Source: Prochlorococcus sp. MIT 0604
Lineage (GTDB): Bacteria; Cyanobacteriota; Cyanobacteriia; PCC-6307; Cyanobiaceae
DNA: 64,000 nt
Assembly: GCF_000757845.1 (NCBI RefSeq)
Contig: NZ_CP007753.1
Location: forward strand, 372,001-436,000
Reading direction: 5' to 3'
Shown: one piece after another, positions 8,054-17,204 of the stretch
Position numbering within the stretch: position 1 is the stretch's first letter
Layout: each line of letters opens with the position of its first letter
Notes under the pieces: model-generated
What the model saw: only the letters and a program-made list of their open reading frames with translations
Databases searched by the model: none
Told to the model about the DNA's origin: nothing
Made by a program: the position numbers and the translations under genes

Positions 8054-9211
8054 TCAATTATCTTTTAAGTTCATATAAACTTTTTCAAGTGAATTTATAT
8101 TTTTAGCAATTGTGTACTTCTCAAGTATACGTTCTCTAGCCTTTTCTCCAAGATCTTTTGTAAATGAAGGGTGTTCTACAAGAATTGGGATTATAGTTTT
8201 TAATTGTGCAGCCACATTATCAGTTGAAATTACTATTCCTGCTCCGTTATCTAAAACTTCACCATCAGCTCCCGCATCTGTAGCTACACAAGCAGTACCA
8301 GCAGACATTGCCTCTAAAAGTGATAACGACAAACCCTCTACTAAGCTTGGTAAGAAAAATACCTCTGCTATTTGCATTATCGCTACCCTAGTTTCTAAAT
8401 CTAATTCGGCACCCCACCAAATTAATTTCTCATTACCAAGGTTAGAAAAACTATTTTCAAGTGTTGGCTTTATTGGTCCATCTCCAACAATAACTAATTT
8501 GCAATTTTTAGTTTTTGTTTGGCGCCAAGAACGTAAAAGTGCCTCGATATTTTTCTCATTGGCAATCCTACCCATATATAAAAAGATTCTTTCGTTTCCA
8601 AGTTTGTTTTTTACCTGGTCATATTTTTTATTTTTTTCGCAAAAAGGTTTCCAAATATTTTGATCAACACCGTTTGGAATAATTATTTGTTTTTCTTTAG
8701 GCACTCCTAATTTATAAAGAACATTTTTTTGAAGTTCGGAAAAGATGATTATTTTATCGAACTTTGATAAAGAGGGAGCATAAAGTTGATATGTTAACTG
8801 TTGAGTGCTAGCAGTTAAATTTCTATTTTTTGCATCAAATGGTGGGTGAAATGTTCCTATGAGTGGAAGATTAATTTCATCACAAATCTCTGGAAGTCTA
8901 AAGTCCAAAGGAGATAAAGTTAAGCTTGCATGTACTAAATCAGGCTTTAATCTTTCCAATGATAGCCTTAGCTCTTTTTCTGCTCTTGGTGACGGTATTG
9001 TATAAACTTGGGACTTAATTAAATATGGAAGACTTACATCAGGATCATTCGCCAGAAATAATGGTTTTGATGAATTTGAACTAGAAGGATTGTCGAAATG
9101 AATGAAACTAATTTTATGACCTCTGGCCTTTAATTTTTCAGTAGTTGAATTACCATAAGTTACATTTCCACAAAAAGGAGATTTCTTACCCAACCAGGCA
9201 ACATGCACCAC
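8054..9211 (-). CDS. Glycosyltransferase family 4
   Basis: Retaining GT-B glycosyltransferase of 385 aa. The N-terminal acceptor domain shows HASLTLSPLDF and GTFHPPFDA. The C-terminal donor domain has IIPNGVDQNIWKPF near 180, FLYMGRIANEKNIEALL near 215, and the EX7E motif in EGLSLSLLEAMSAGTACVATDAG near 300. No membrane helix is visible. Family 4 enzymes transfer sugars from nucleotide donors; a glycolipid role such as a DgdA-type galactolipid enzyme is possible for a cyanobacterium but is not shown. It faces proC tail to tail with four bases between stops. Confidence 0.85.
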   Translation of the reverse strand: MVHVAWLGKKSPFCGNVTYGNSTTEKLKARGHKISFIHFDNPSSSNSSKPLFLANDPDVSLPYLIKSQVYTIPSPRAEKELRLSLERLKPDLVHASLTLSPLDFRLPEICDEINLPLIGTFHPPFDAKNRNLTASTQQLTYQLYAPSLSKFDKIIIFSELQKNVLYKLGVPKEKQIIIPNGVDQNIWKPFCEKNKKYDQVKNKLGNERIFLYMGRIANEKNIEALLRSWRQTKTKNCKLVIVGDGPIKPTLENSFSNLGNEKLIWWGAELDLETRVAIMQIAEVFFLPSLVEGLSLSLLEAMSAGTACVATDAGADGEVLDNGAGIVISTDNVAAQLKTIIPILVEHPSFTKDLGEKARERILEKYTIAKNINSLEKVYMNLKDN

Positions 9212-9296
9212 ATTGATTGAATTAACTATTTATTAAATTAACAGTCAGAGCACCCTAGATCATAATTTTAAAATTTATTCATAGTTTTTGAAAATG

Positions 9297-10082
9297 TTAA
9301 CTATATATTTCTCTCAACATTTTTAGTGAAGATAGATCTTTCTCTAGTTGAGTAGAGATCCAGGTTTCAATAATAAATAATATTTTAAGCCAGACTTTTT
9401 TAGGTCCCAATAACTCTCCATTAGATTTTATTGGTAATTCAGGGAAAAGAAGTCTTTGTAATAGAGCAACTTCAGATGCATTAATTTTTAGATTACTTTG
9501 AGGATCTTCCCTGGACGAAAACCCTTCACTTGGCAAATAATAACAACCCCATTCCCAATTTCCTAGAGGCGGAATAATAGGTTCTCCAGTTTTACAGCAA
9601 TGATGAATTGGTAAATTTATACCTCCAATGGCTAATAGATGGATTAAAGATTGAATACTCATTGAGAGCATTTTAATATCTTCTTCTTTAGATTCTTCAT
9701 ACAAATAAATCCTATCTAGATGAGCAAGAACACAAGATAAGTAGTTTTGTTGCTTGTCATTATTACCTACTAACAAAAAAGTTAATTCAGTTATTGCTTG
9801 CGCAGCTGCAAGACATTCAATATTTTTCCCTAGACCAGAATAGCTTTTTAATATTTTAATTTGACGTACAGATTTAAGATTTCTTTTTCCAAAAATTTGC
9901 AGACTTAAATATGTTAGGGGAGTAGCTGCAGCAAGACTACTTTTAGGACGTCTTGCACCAGGTACTGCTAATCGAACAATCCCTTGCTCATCAGTAAGAA
10001 TAGTTATTAATCTATCATTCTCGCCTAATGGAGAAGCTTTAATACAGAGACCCTCTAGTCTGCACTCACCAGAACCAGACAT
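9297..10082 (-). CDS. recO: DNA repair protein RecO
   Basis: Recombination mediator that helps load RecA onto SSB-coated DNA in the RecFOR pathway. The N-terminal OB fold spans about residues 1-80, with LCIKASPLGENDRLITILTDEQGIVRLAVPGARRPKS. A helical domain follows, with a Cys-containing segment near 165 (HHCCKTGEPI) that recalls the RecO zinc region, though the full four-Cys pattern is not clear. Length of 261 aa is typical. The ATG is immediately downstream of the DeoC-like gene's stop, giving a tight minus-strand operon. Confidence 0.88.
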   Translation of the reverse strand: MSGSGECRLEGLCIKASPLGENDRLITILTDEQGIVRLAVPGARRPKSSLAAATPLTYLSLQIFGKRNLKSVRQIKILKSYSGLGKNIECLAAAQAITELTFLLVGNNDKQQNYLSCVLAHLDRIYLYEESKEEDIKMLSMSIQSLIHLLAIGGINLPIHHCCKTGEPIIPPLGNWEWGCYYLPSEGFSSREDPQSNLKINASEVALLQRLLFPELPIKSNGELLGPKKVWLKILFIIETWISTQLEKDLSSLKMLREIYS

Positions 10083-10742
10083 TTAAATAACCTTTACTTC
10101 TTGAAAAATCTCAGAAAAATTAGAAGTTCCAACGCAACTAATTCCATTATCAAACAAATCAATAACTTGTTTAAGTTTTTTTATACCACCTACAACTTTG
10201 ATGTGATTTTGGGAACCCGTTATTTTTAATATTTCTGCCACATCATTTAATGTCATAGGAGGTCCAAACCCGTCCCCGAATTGAAAATTTTTAATTCCTA
10301 ATTCCAAAGATATTTCTATCGCATTGTAAAAAACTTCTTTTTGTAGTTTTGATTTATTTAAGATTATTGAAACTGGTAATCCAGATAACTTCACTTGCTC
10401 AATTTCTGCAGCGAAAGTTTCTAAGTTTCTTTTGGATAAATTGATAAAGTTTGGGATATATTCAATTCCGTTTGCACCTTTATCTTTTGCAAAGTTAACT
10501 AATTCTTCAATAAATGTAACTGGTAAATCTGCTAAAGGGTAAGAAATGAATGCGTTTATGTTTGCACTGTAATTGTTCAAACAGTTTTTAAAATCAGCTA
10601 AATAATTAAGTGAAGTAGAAATATTCTTGATATTATACTTTTTAATTAAATCGCAATTCGCGCAGAAATCTTCCCAAGTTAAATACGGGTTAATAATAAT
10701 GGCATGAATTATTTCGTTTAATTCATATTCAATATTGGGCAT
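10083..10742 (-). CDS. DeoC-like TIM-barrel protein with altered active site
   Basis: A 219-aa protein similar in layout to deoxyribose-phosphate aldolase (DeoC): GANGIEYIPNF near 90, a helix VFYNAIEISLELGIKNFQFGDGF near 137-159, and HIKVVGGIKKLKQV near 180. In DeoC the Schiff-base lysine lies in a FxKTSTG motif. Here the aligned segment reads FQFGDGF, so the position is Gln154. The second active-site Lys appears kept (Lys182). A normal aldolase reaction is therefore doubtful. The gene is translationally adjacent to recO and ten bases downstream of hpf. Confidence 0.7.
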   Translation of the reverse strand: MPNIEYELNEIIHAIIINPYLTWEDFCANCDLIKKYNIKNISTSLNYLADFKNCLNNYSANINAFISYPLADLPVTFIEELVNFAKDKGANGIEYIPNFINLSKRNLETFAAEIEQVKLSGLPVSIILNKSKLQKEVFYNAIEISLELGIKNFQFGDGFGPPMTLNDVAEILKITGSQNHIKVVGGIKKLKQVIDLFDNGISCVGTSNFSEIFQEVKVI

Positions 10743-10752
10743 TTATTAAAAG

Positions 10753-11337
10753 TTATTTGGCTTGAATCAGTCCATATCCTCCGTGATTCCTCTTATATAT
10801 AACTTGAAGTTCATTATTTTTTTTATTTCGAAAAACATAAAAATCATGATCAATTAGATCTAATTGTTTTCTTGCTTCTTCTGATGAAATTGGATTCATT
10901 TCAAAGTATTTGTTTTTTATAGATGGCTCTGGCAGACTTGCTTCTATTCCATTTTTAAGTAAAGCTTCATCTAAAAATCTTGATTCTGTATTTTCAATTT
11001 GGAAAGGCTCTTTATTTTTAAATTGATTATTATGGATTGTTTTATTGTTTTTTTCTTTGTATTTACGTAATTTTCTACAAAGTTTATTTGAAACTAAATC
11101 AATGCTTGAGTATAGATTTTCAGTTTTTTCTTCGGCTCTAATTACGGTACCATTTGCAAAAATAGTAACTTCTGCAGTCTGGAAGGAGACTCTTGGATTT
11201 TTTTCTATTGAAAGATGTATGTCGGCTTCTTTAACGATATCCTTATAGTGAAGTGTTGCTTTTTCTATCTTTGCCTCAGTATATTCTTTTAACGCTCCAG
11301 TGAGCTCAAGATTTTTCCCATGGATTAAAATTTTCAT
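10753..11337 (-). CDS. hpf: Ribosome hibernation promoting factor, long form (LrtA)
   Basis: Ribosome-associated inhibitor that dimerises 70S ribosomes in the dark or stationary phase; the cyanobacterial version is known as light-repressed LrtA. The N-terminal S30AE domain (about 1-100) has KILIHGKNLELTGALKEYTEAKIEK and IHLSIEKNPRVSFQTAEVTIF. A charged linker leads to the C-terminal dimerisation domain (about 140-194), with MNPISSEEARKQLDLIDHDFYVFRN and VIYKRNHGGYGLIQ. Length of 194 aa fits the long form. It diverges from lipB across a 44-base AT-rich gap. Light control is known for the family, not shown here. Confidence 0.93.
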   Translation of the reverse strand: MKILIHGKNLELTGALKEYTEAKIEKATLHYKDIVKEADIHLSIEKNPRVSFQTAEVTIFANGTVIRAEEKTENLYSSIDLVSNKLCRKLRKYKEKNNKTIHNNQFKNKEPFQIENTESRFLDEALLKNGIEASLPEPSIKNKYFEMNPISSEEARKQLDLIDHDFYVFRNKKNNELQVIYKRNHGGYGLIQAK

Positions 11338-11381
11338 AACAAATCTAAAAATATTTACTTACTTTCTAAATCTACTTAAAT

Positions 11382-12032
11382 ATGGTTAATAGAACAGCAA
11401 TAATTAAACAACCTGATAATATTTCTTTTTTCAATGATATTTATAAATTACAAAAAGAATATCAGGAGGCCTTGATTTTAGATAACTCTAAACCTGATTT
11501 TATTTGGATAGGTGAGCATCAACTCTGTTATACGTTGGGTAGAGGATCTAATTACGATAATTTATTATTTTCTTTGAATGATGATAATTATGATGTTTTT
11601 AAGATTGATAGAGGCGGCGAGGTTACTTGTCATATGCCAGGACAATTAGTAACTTACTTGGTGTTAGATTTGAAAAATTTTAATAAAGATTTAAATTGGT
11701 ATTTAAGAAAAATTGAAGAAATTATTATAAAAATTCTTGGAACTTTTAATATAGATTGTCATTCAAGAGAGGGGTTCACTGGTGTTTGGATAGGAAATAA
11801 GAAAATTGCTTCAATTGGAATTGGTTGTAAAAGATGGATTACGATAAATGGATTTTCAATTAATATTGACTGCGAATTAGAAAACTTTAATAAGATTGTT
11901 CCTTGCGGAATAGAAAATTGTCTTATGGCAAATATGATTGATTACAACAAAAATCTAAATATTCAAGAAGTCACGAGAATTGTTAAAAAAATCATTCAGG
12001 AAGAATTTAATTTTAATTTTGTATCAAAATAG
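11382..12032 (+). CDS. lipB: Octanoyl-[ACP]:protein N-octanoyltransferase
   Basis: Transfers octanoate from acyl carrier protein to the lipoyl-domain lysine of target enzymes, the first step of protein lipoylation. Motifs are [20 protein letters not shown] near 42, [22 protein letters not shown] near 70, [23 protein letters not shown] near 145 with the catalytic Lys, and IVPCGIEN near 175 with the catalytic Cys. Length of 216 aa is normal. Its natural client, the pyruvate dehydrogenase E2 component, is encoded 2.7 kb downstream on the same strand. Confidence 0.93.
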   Translation: MVNRTAIIKQPDNISFFNDIYKLQKEYQEALILDNSKPDFIWIGEHQLCYTLGRGSNYDNLLFSLNDDNYDVFKIDRGGEVTCHMPGQLVTYLVLDLKNFNKDLNWYLRKIEEIIIKILGTFNIDCHSREGFTGVWIGNKKIASIGIGCKRWITINGFSINIDCELENFNKIVPCGIENCLMANMIDYNKNLNIQEVTRIVKKIIQEEFNFNFVSK

Positions 12033-12059
12033 AAATTAAAATTTCAAAATCAAATTAAT

Positions 12060-14003
12060 ATGACTGACTTAGCGTATTGGCCTTCAGCCAAACCTCTTTC
12101 TAAAAAAGATACATTTGCTAAAAATAGAGATTTTATTAAAAACCTTCATCATATAGATCAAATTTGGGAAAAATTAAAATTTAAATGCGGTGATACTTTA
12201 GCTGTTAGCGATTTAAGAGGGAAATACAAAGAAAAATTTTCTTATTTTGAGTTGGCTGATTTAATAACAAAAGTCTCTTTTTCTTTTAAAAATTATGGTT
12301 TAGTAAAGGGAGATGTAGTTACTGTAATATCAGAAAATTCCCCAAGATGGCTAGTAGTAGATCAAGGCTTAATGCGTTTAGGAGCTATAAATGCAGTGAG
12401 AGGTATTAATTCTCCTTCAGTAGAATTAGATTATATTATTGAGCACTCTAATTCAGTAGGTCTAGTAGTTCAATCTAAGGAGACTTGGCTAAAGTTAAAC
12501 AACAAAGAAAAATTAAAAAAAAATCTGAAATTCATCATCAATTTAGAAGATGAACAATTTGAAAGTTTAATAAGTTGGAATCAATTCATAAGTTCAGTAG
12601 AAAAAGAAAATTCACAAAATAATAATCTTGAAAAAGATACTCCAGAAATTGATGATGTTGCTACTATCCTTTACACTTCAGGGACAACAGGAAAACCTAA
12701 AGGTGTCCCCTTGACTCATGCAAATTTTTTACATCAAATAATCAATTTAGCCTATATTGCTGATCCAGAACCTGGGACTTCTGTATTAAGCGTTTTGCCT
12801 ATCTGGCATTCTTATGAGAGAAGTGCTGAATACTTCTTTTTTTCATGTGGTTGCTCTCAATACTATACAATTCCAAAATTCTTGAAAGATGATATTACAC
12901 AAATAAAACCTGTTGTCATGGCTACTGTACCAAGACTATGGGAGGCAATACATGATGGTTTTTTTCAGGCGTTGAAAAAAATGCCTTCCAAAAAACAAAG
13001 ACTTATTAAGTTTCTGATAAGTAATAGTTCAGTTTTCAAAAGAAATCTAAGAAAGATACGAAATTTAGATATCAACCAAATAACTTTTAAATCAAAAGTT
13101 CCCTTACTAGGTTCTCTTATAGGCCGATATCCTTTACATAAATTGTCTAGTGCTTTTTTATGGCCGAATATTCTTAGACAACTATGCGGAGAAAAATTGA
13201 AATTTCCCATTAACGGCGGAGGTGCACTGCCAGAACATGTGGATCTTTTTTTTGAATCTTTAGGTGTAGATGTTTTAGTGGGATATGGACTCACAGAAAC
13301 TAGTCCAGTATTAACTTGTAGGAGAAGAGAATTAAATGTTAGAGGATCATCCGGACAGCCTCTAGCATTTACTGAAATTAAAATAGTGAATGATGATAAA
13401 AAAAAGATTCTGAAGTTCAGAGAAGTCGGAAAAATTCTTGTTAAGGGACCACAAGTAATGAAAGGTTATCTTAATAATGAATTAGCTACAAAAGAAGTTT
13501 TATCCAAGGATGGTTGGTTTGATACTGGTGATTTAGGTTTTCTCATACCAAATGGTTCTCTATTTATAACAGGAAGAGCCAAGGATACAATAGTGCTATC
13601 AAGTGGTGAAAATATAGAACCTAATCCACTAGAGACCGAAATCCTTAGTTCCGAATTTATTAATCAGATTCAACTAGTAGGACAAGATAAGAAATGTTTA
13701 ACAGCCCTTGTTGTGCCTAATGTCGAATTGGTTAAAAACAAGTTTTTGGAAGAAGACCTTTCAAAATTAAACCTGAATAAGAATATTGGTACATTTTTTA
13801 AATCTCAAATTAATAATTTGCTTAAACGTCGATTAGGAGCAAGATCAGAAGAACAAATATTAGATTGTTATTTTGTTGATGCTTTTACTTTAGAAAATGG
13901 TTTGTTAACGCAAACTCTTAAACAAAAAAGAAAAGAAATAGAAAAAAAATATTCATTACAAATAGAAAATATGTATGAAAACAAATTTAGTAAGAAAATT
14001 TGA
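12060..14003 (+). CDS. Long-chain acyl-CoA/acyl-ACP synthetase (AMP-binding)
   Basis: ANL-superfamily ligase that activates fatty acids through an acyl-adenylate. In cyanobacteria the single enzyme (called Aas) recycles free fatty acids onto ACP. The 647-aa protein has the P-loop ILYTSGTTGKPKGVPLTHANF near 202, VMATVPRLWEAIHDG near 290, INGGGALPEH near 385, GYGLTETSPVLTCR near 405, and GWFDTGDLGFL and GRAKDTIVLSSGENIEPNPLE near 490-525. There is no signal peptide. It starts 27 bases after lipB. The acyl carrier (CoA or ACP) cannot be decided from the sequence. Confidence 0.88.
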   Translation: MTDLAYWPSAKPLSKKDTFAKNRDFIKNLHHIDQIWEKLKFKCGDTLAVSDLRGKYKEKFSYFELADLITKVSFSFKNYGLVKGDVVTVISENSPRWLVVDQGLMRLGAINAVRGINSPSVELDYIIEHSNSVGLVVQSKETWLKLNNKEKLKKNLKFIINLEDEQFESLISWNQFISSVEKENSQNNNLEKDTPEIDDVATILYTSGTTGKPKGVPLTHANFLHQIINLAYIADPEPGTSVLSVLPIWHSYERSAEYFFFSCGCSQYYTIPKFLKDDITQIKPVVMATVPRLWEAIHDGFFQALKKMPSKKQRLIKFLISNSSVFKRNLRKIRNLDINQITFKSKVPLLGSLIGRYPLHKLSSAFLWPNILRQLCGEKLKFPINGGGALPEHVDLFFESLGVDVLVGYGLTETSPVLTCRRRELNVRGSSGQPLAFTEIKIVNDDKKKILKFREVGKILVKGPQVMKGYLNNELATKEVLSKDGWFDTGDLGFLIPNGSLFITGRAKDTIVLSSGENIEPNPLETEILSSEFINQIQLVGQDKKCLTALVVPNVELVKNKFLEEDLSKLNLNKNIGTFFKSQINNLLKRRLGARSEEQILDCYFVDAFTLENGLLTQTLKQKRKEIEKKYSLQIENMYENKFSKKI

Positions 14004-14041
14004 TTTGTTCTATCTATATTGAAAAGGTAATTTAATTTTTT

Positions 14042-14485
14042 ATGGAAACCAAAAACTCAATATCTATTAAGCGCTCAATAGCTATTAAAGCTGTAGTTAC
14101 ACCAACTTGGAAGGAAGATGCTGAAAAAGAATTAAGTAAAGCAATTTCAAACATTGACAGGCAATTATCTCAACTTGAGCAGGAGGGGCAGCAAATAGTA
14201 AATAATATTAGATCCCAATCGGTTAATCCTCTAGATCCAAGAGTTCAAGAACAGGTTAGTCAGGTGCAACAACAAGTCGCAGCAAAACGAAATGAAATTG
14301 AAGAACAAAAAAGAAATCTACTTCAACAACAGAGTCAAGTTCGCGAATTAAAAATGGACGAAATTGTTGATCAAGGGCAAGTGGATAGTTTCTGTGATGT
14401 CACTGTGGGAGACAATCTTATTGAAAAAATGCAAGTCTCGATTACGGTTAAAGATGGAGTTATACAATCTATAGATAATAATTAA
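14042..14485 (+). CDS. YlqD family protein
   Basis: A 147-aa soluble protein dominated by a predicted coiled coil from about residue 25 to 105, rich in Gln and Glu (QLSQLEQEGQQIV, VQQQVAAKRNEIEEQKRNLLQQQSQ). The N-terminal strand IAIKAVVTPTWKEDAEKEL and the C-terminal small beta domain (SFCDVTVGDNLIEKMQVSITVKDG) match the YlqD family found in cyanobacteria and Firmicutes. No biochemical role is known. It lies 38 bases after the acyl-activating enzyme and is followed by a 218-base gap before pdhC. Confidence 0.78.
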   Translation: METKNSISIKRSIAIKAVVTPTWKEDAEKELSKAISNIDRQLSQLEQEGQQIVNNIRSQSVNPLDPRVQEQVSQVQQQVAAKRNEIEEQKRNLLQQQSQVRELKMDEIVDQGQVDSFCDVTVGDNLIEKMQVSITVKDGVIQSIDNN

Positions 14486-14608
14486 AGAGAAGATTTAGTA
14501 TTTTTGATAAATATAAGTAAATCTTAATTTCGAAAAGTTTTAAATTCTAATCGATCTAAATTATTACTTTCTTAAGTTTTAAGAGTTCCCACTGTGAACA
14601 TGATTTCG

Positions 14609-14614
14609 TATAAT
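14609..14614 (+). promoter_or_regulatory. Candidate -10 element upstream of pdhC
   Basis: A perfect TATAAT lies in the 218-base gap between the YlqD gene and pdhC, about 90 bases before the pdhC ATG. The sequence around it is ATTTCGTATAATTAAAAC. No clear TTGACA -35 box was found at the expected spacing. In such AT-rich DNA a lone -10 match is weak evidence, but the gap is unusually long for this genome and a promoter is expected here. Confidence 0.35.
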
Positions 14615-14703
14615 TAAAACAAGAGTTTAAAGGGTTCTTAATCATAAAAACTTTAGGAAGTTTGGTAGAAATCCCTTGAAACTTATGCAATAACAATTTT
14701 CTT

Positions 14704-16071
14704 ATGTCTCACGAAATATTCATGCCAGCCTTGAGTTCTACTATGACGGAGGGCAAGATTGTGGAATGGTTGAAAAATCCGGGAGATAAAGTTGAAAGAG
14801 GTGAATCTGTCTTGGTTGTTGAATCTGACAAGGCAGATATGGATGTTGAATCTTTTCAAGATGGATATCTTGCGGCTGTTTTAATGCCTGCCGGCAGCAC
14901 TGCACCAGTAGGAGAGACTATCGGTATTATTGTAGAAAATGAGGATGAGATAGCTTCTGTTCAAGAACAAAATAAGGGAAATCAACCCGAAGTTTCTAGT
15001 TCGGATCAACTTGAATTGGTAAGCAATAAAATTGAAGAAAAACCTGTAGTTCAAAGTGAAATTGTTGAAAAACAAGAAAAAGAAGTCGTATTAATGAGTG
15101 AAAAGGCAGCCCCATCTTTTAAAAGTGATCAAATAAATGCTGCTACGAGTAATGTTTCTTCGAGGATAATTGCATCTCCAAGAGCTAAAAAACTTGCCTC
15201 TCAAATGGGTGTTGATTTAGCAAAGGTTCATGGATCTGGCCCTCACGGAAGGATTCAAGCCGATGATATTTTAAAAGCTAATGGCCAACCAGTCTCTATT
15301 CCATGGATAGGCGAAGGTGGTTCTCCTGCAAGTATCCCTAGTGCAAATTTGGGAGTCGAAAGTAAATCAGAAACTTCAGGAAATAGTTTTGGCAATCCTG
15401 GAGAAACAGTTCAATTTAATACTCTTCAAAAAGCGGTAAATAAAAATATGGAATCTAGTTTAGATGTTCCATGTTTTAGGGTAGGTTACTCTATCAATAC
15501 AGATAAATTAGATAATTTCTACAAAAAGGTAAAACAGAACGGAGTTACTATGACTGCTTTACTTGTAAAGGCAGTTGCAAAGACACTAAAGAAACATCCT
15601 CAAGTTAACTCAAGCTTTTCAGAAAATGGAATTTCTTATCCAGAAAATATAAATATTGCTGTTGCTGTTGCAATGGAAGATGGGGGACTAATAACTCCAG
15701 TATTAAAAGAACCATGCAATACTGATTTATTTGAATTATCTAGGGAATGGAAAGATCTCGTAAAAAGATCGAGATTAAAACAATTAGAACCAGATGAATA
15801 CTCAACGGGAACATTTACCTTATCTAACCTTGGTATGTTTGGTGTTGATAGATTTGACGCAATACTACCCCCAGGGACCGGTGCCATCTTAGCGATAGCA
15901 TCATCAAAACCAACTGTTGTAGCTAATAGTGATAGTTCAATATCTGTTAAAAAAATAATGCAAGTAAATCTTACAGCTGATCACAGAGTGATCTATGGAG
16001 CTGATGGTGCTTCATTCTTAAAAGACTTGGCTAACCTGATTGAAAATGAGCCAGAGACACTTGTATCTTAA
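14704..16071 (+). CDS. pdhC: Dihydrolipoamide acetyltransferase, pyruvate dehydrogenase E2
   Basis: Core of the pyruvate dehydrogenase complex, which passes the acetyl group from E1 via lipoyl-lysine to CoA. The lipoyl domain (1-77) has Lys43 in ESDKADMDVES. A Glu/Ser/Gln-rich linker follows, then the E3-binding domain near 153-190 with ASPRAKKLASQMGVDLAKVHGSGPHGRI. The catalytic domain (about 230-455) ends with LTADHRVIYGADGASFL, which holds the active-site His. There is one lipoyl domain, and the length of 455 aa is usual for cyanobacteria. LipB, encoded upstream, would modify it. Confidence 0.95.
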   Translation: MSHEIFMPALSSTMTEGKIVEWLKNPGDKVERGESVLVVESDKADMDVESFQDGYLAAVLMPAGSTAPVGETIGIIVENEDEIASVQEQNKGNQPEVSSSDQLELVSNKIEEKPVVQSEIVEKQEKEVVLMSEKAAPSFKSDQINAATSNVSSRIIASPRAKKLASQMGVDLAKVHGSGPHGRIQADDILKANGQPVSIPWIGEGGSPASIPSANLGVESKSETSGNSFGNPGETVQFNTLQKAVNKNMESSLDVPCFRVGYSINTDKLDNFYKKVKQNGVTMTALLVKAVAKTLKKHPQVNSSFSENGISYPENINIAVAVAMEDGGLITPVLKEPCNTDLFELSREWKDLVKRSRLKQLEPDEYSTGTFTLSNLGMFGVDRFDAILPPGTGAILAIASSKPTVVANSDSSISVKKIMQVNLTADHRVIYGADGASFLKDLANLIENEPETLVS

Positions 16072-16077
16072 ATTTAA

Positions 16078-17202
16078 TTGATTTCTCAAATTAATAAAGA
16101 AGAAAGAGATTATAGGCTTGAATCTTATGATTATTTACTTGATCCTTCATTAATTGCTAGTAAACCTTCTGCAATTAGGCATGAATCAAGATTGATGATA
16201 GTTAGAAATAGTGCTTTAGAAAAAGACTGCTTAACTAATAAATTTACCAAGAATCTTTTAGATGAATTTAGAGAAGGCGATCTTGTAGTTGTTAACAATA
16301 CTAAGGTAATGAAAGCTAGGTTAAAGGTTGAATTAGAAAATGGGACTTTAGTCGAATTATTAGTCTTAGAAAGATCCCATGATTGTGTTTGGTTATGTTT
16401 AGCAAAGCCAGCGAAAAAATTAAAAATAAATAGAAAAATAATATTAAAATCTCCTTCTGCACAAGATATTAATTTGATGGTTGATGGGGTTGAAAAAGAA
16501 ACTGGAGGGAGATTTATTAAATTTCCTGAAAATATAACTGATCTCAATTCAATGAATGACCTTCTTGATAAATACGGGGGAATCCCTCTCCCGCCTTATA
16601 TAAAAAATACCGAAGAAGAATCTTTTCATGAGAATAGTTATCAAACTGTGTATGCAACTAATCCAGGGGCCGTTGCTGCGCCAACTGCTGGTTTACACTT
16701 AAGCAAAAGTCTTATTTTTAATCTAAAAAAAAAAGGAGTCATAATTTTACCGATAACTTTGCATGTGGGCTATGGAACATTCAAACCAATTGATCAAGAG
16801 GATTTAAGTAACTTAAAACTTCATAAAGAATGGGTAAGTGTTAATAAGGAATTAGTGGAGGAAATAAAAAAAATAAAGAAAACAGATAGAAGAATAATTG
16901 CTATTGGGACAACTAGCGTGAGGGCTCTTGAAAGTTGTTATTCTCACGAAATTAATGACTATATTCCCATAGCGAAGTACGTGGATTTAGTAATTAAGCC
17001 AGGTTATAAATTTAAGGTAGTTGATGGATTATTAACTAATTTTCATCTTCCTAAAAGCTCGTTATTACTTTTAGTAAGTGCAATGATTGGTAGAGAAAGA
17101 TTATTAGATTTGTATAAAAAAGCCATAAAAGAAAAATTTAGATTTTTCTCTTATGGCGATGCGATGTATATTTCACCAGATTCATTACTGGAGAAAAAAT
17201 AG
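16078..17202 (+). CDS. queA: S-adenosylmethionine:tRNA ribosyltransferase-isomerase
   Basis: Makes epoxyqueuosine at position 34 of GUN-decoding tRNAs by transferring the ribosyl part of SAM. Conserved stretches are YDYLLDPSLIASKPSAIRHESRLMIV near the start, GDLVVVNNTKVMKARL near 70, VYATNPGAVAAPTAGLHLSK near 190, LHVGYGTFKPI, and LLTNFHLPKSSLLLLVSAMIGRE near 315. Length of 374 aa is normal. The TTG start at 16078 is six bases after the pdhC stop; no ATG upstream of the conserved YDYLLD block is available. Confidence 0.93.
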   Translation: MISQINKEERDYRLESYDYLLDPSLIASKPSAIRHESRLMIVRNSALEKDCLTNKFTKNLLDEFREGDLVVVNNTKVMKARLKVELENGTLVELLVLERSHDCVWLCLAKPAKKLKINRKIILKSPSAQDINLMVDGVEKETGGRFIKFPENITDLNSMNDLLDKYGGIPLPPYIKNTEEESFHENSYQTVYATNPGAVAAPTAGLHLSKSLIFNLKKKGVIILPITLHVGYGTFKPIDQEDLSNLKLHKEWVSVNKELVEEIKKIKKTDRRIIAIGTTSVRALESCYSHEINDYIPIAKYVDLVIKPGYKFKVVDGLLTNFHLPKSSLLLLVSAMIGRERLLDLYKKAIKEKFRFFSYGDAMYISPDSLLEKK

Positions 17203-17204
17203 AT

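Noticed and set aside
8112-8663. 183-residue + strand frame inside the glycosyltransferase gene
   Set aside because: Ser-rich, low-complexity antisense translation without family motifs, while the minus strand encodes a complete GT4 enzyme with all expected motifs.
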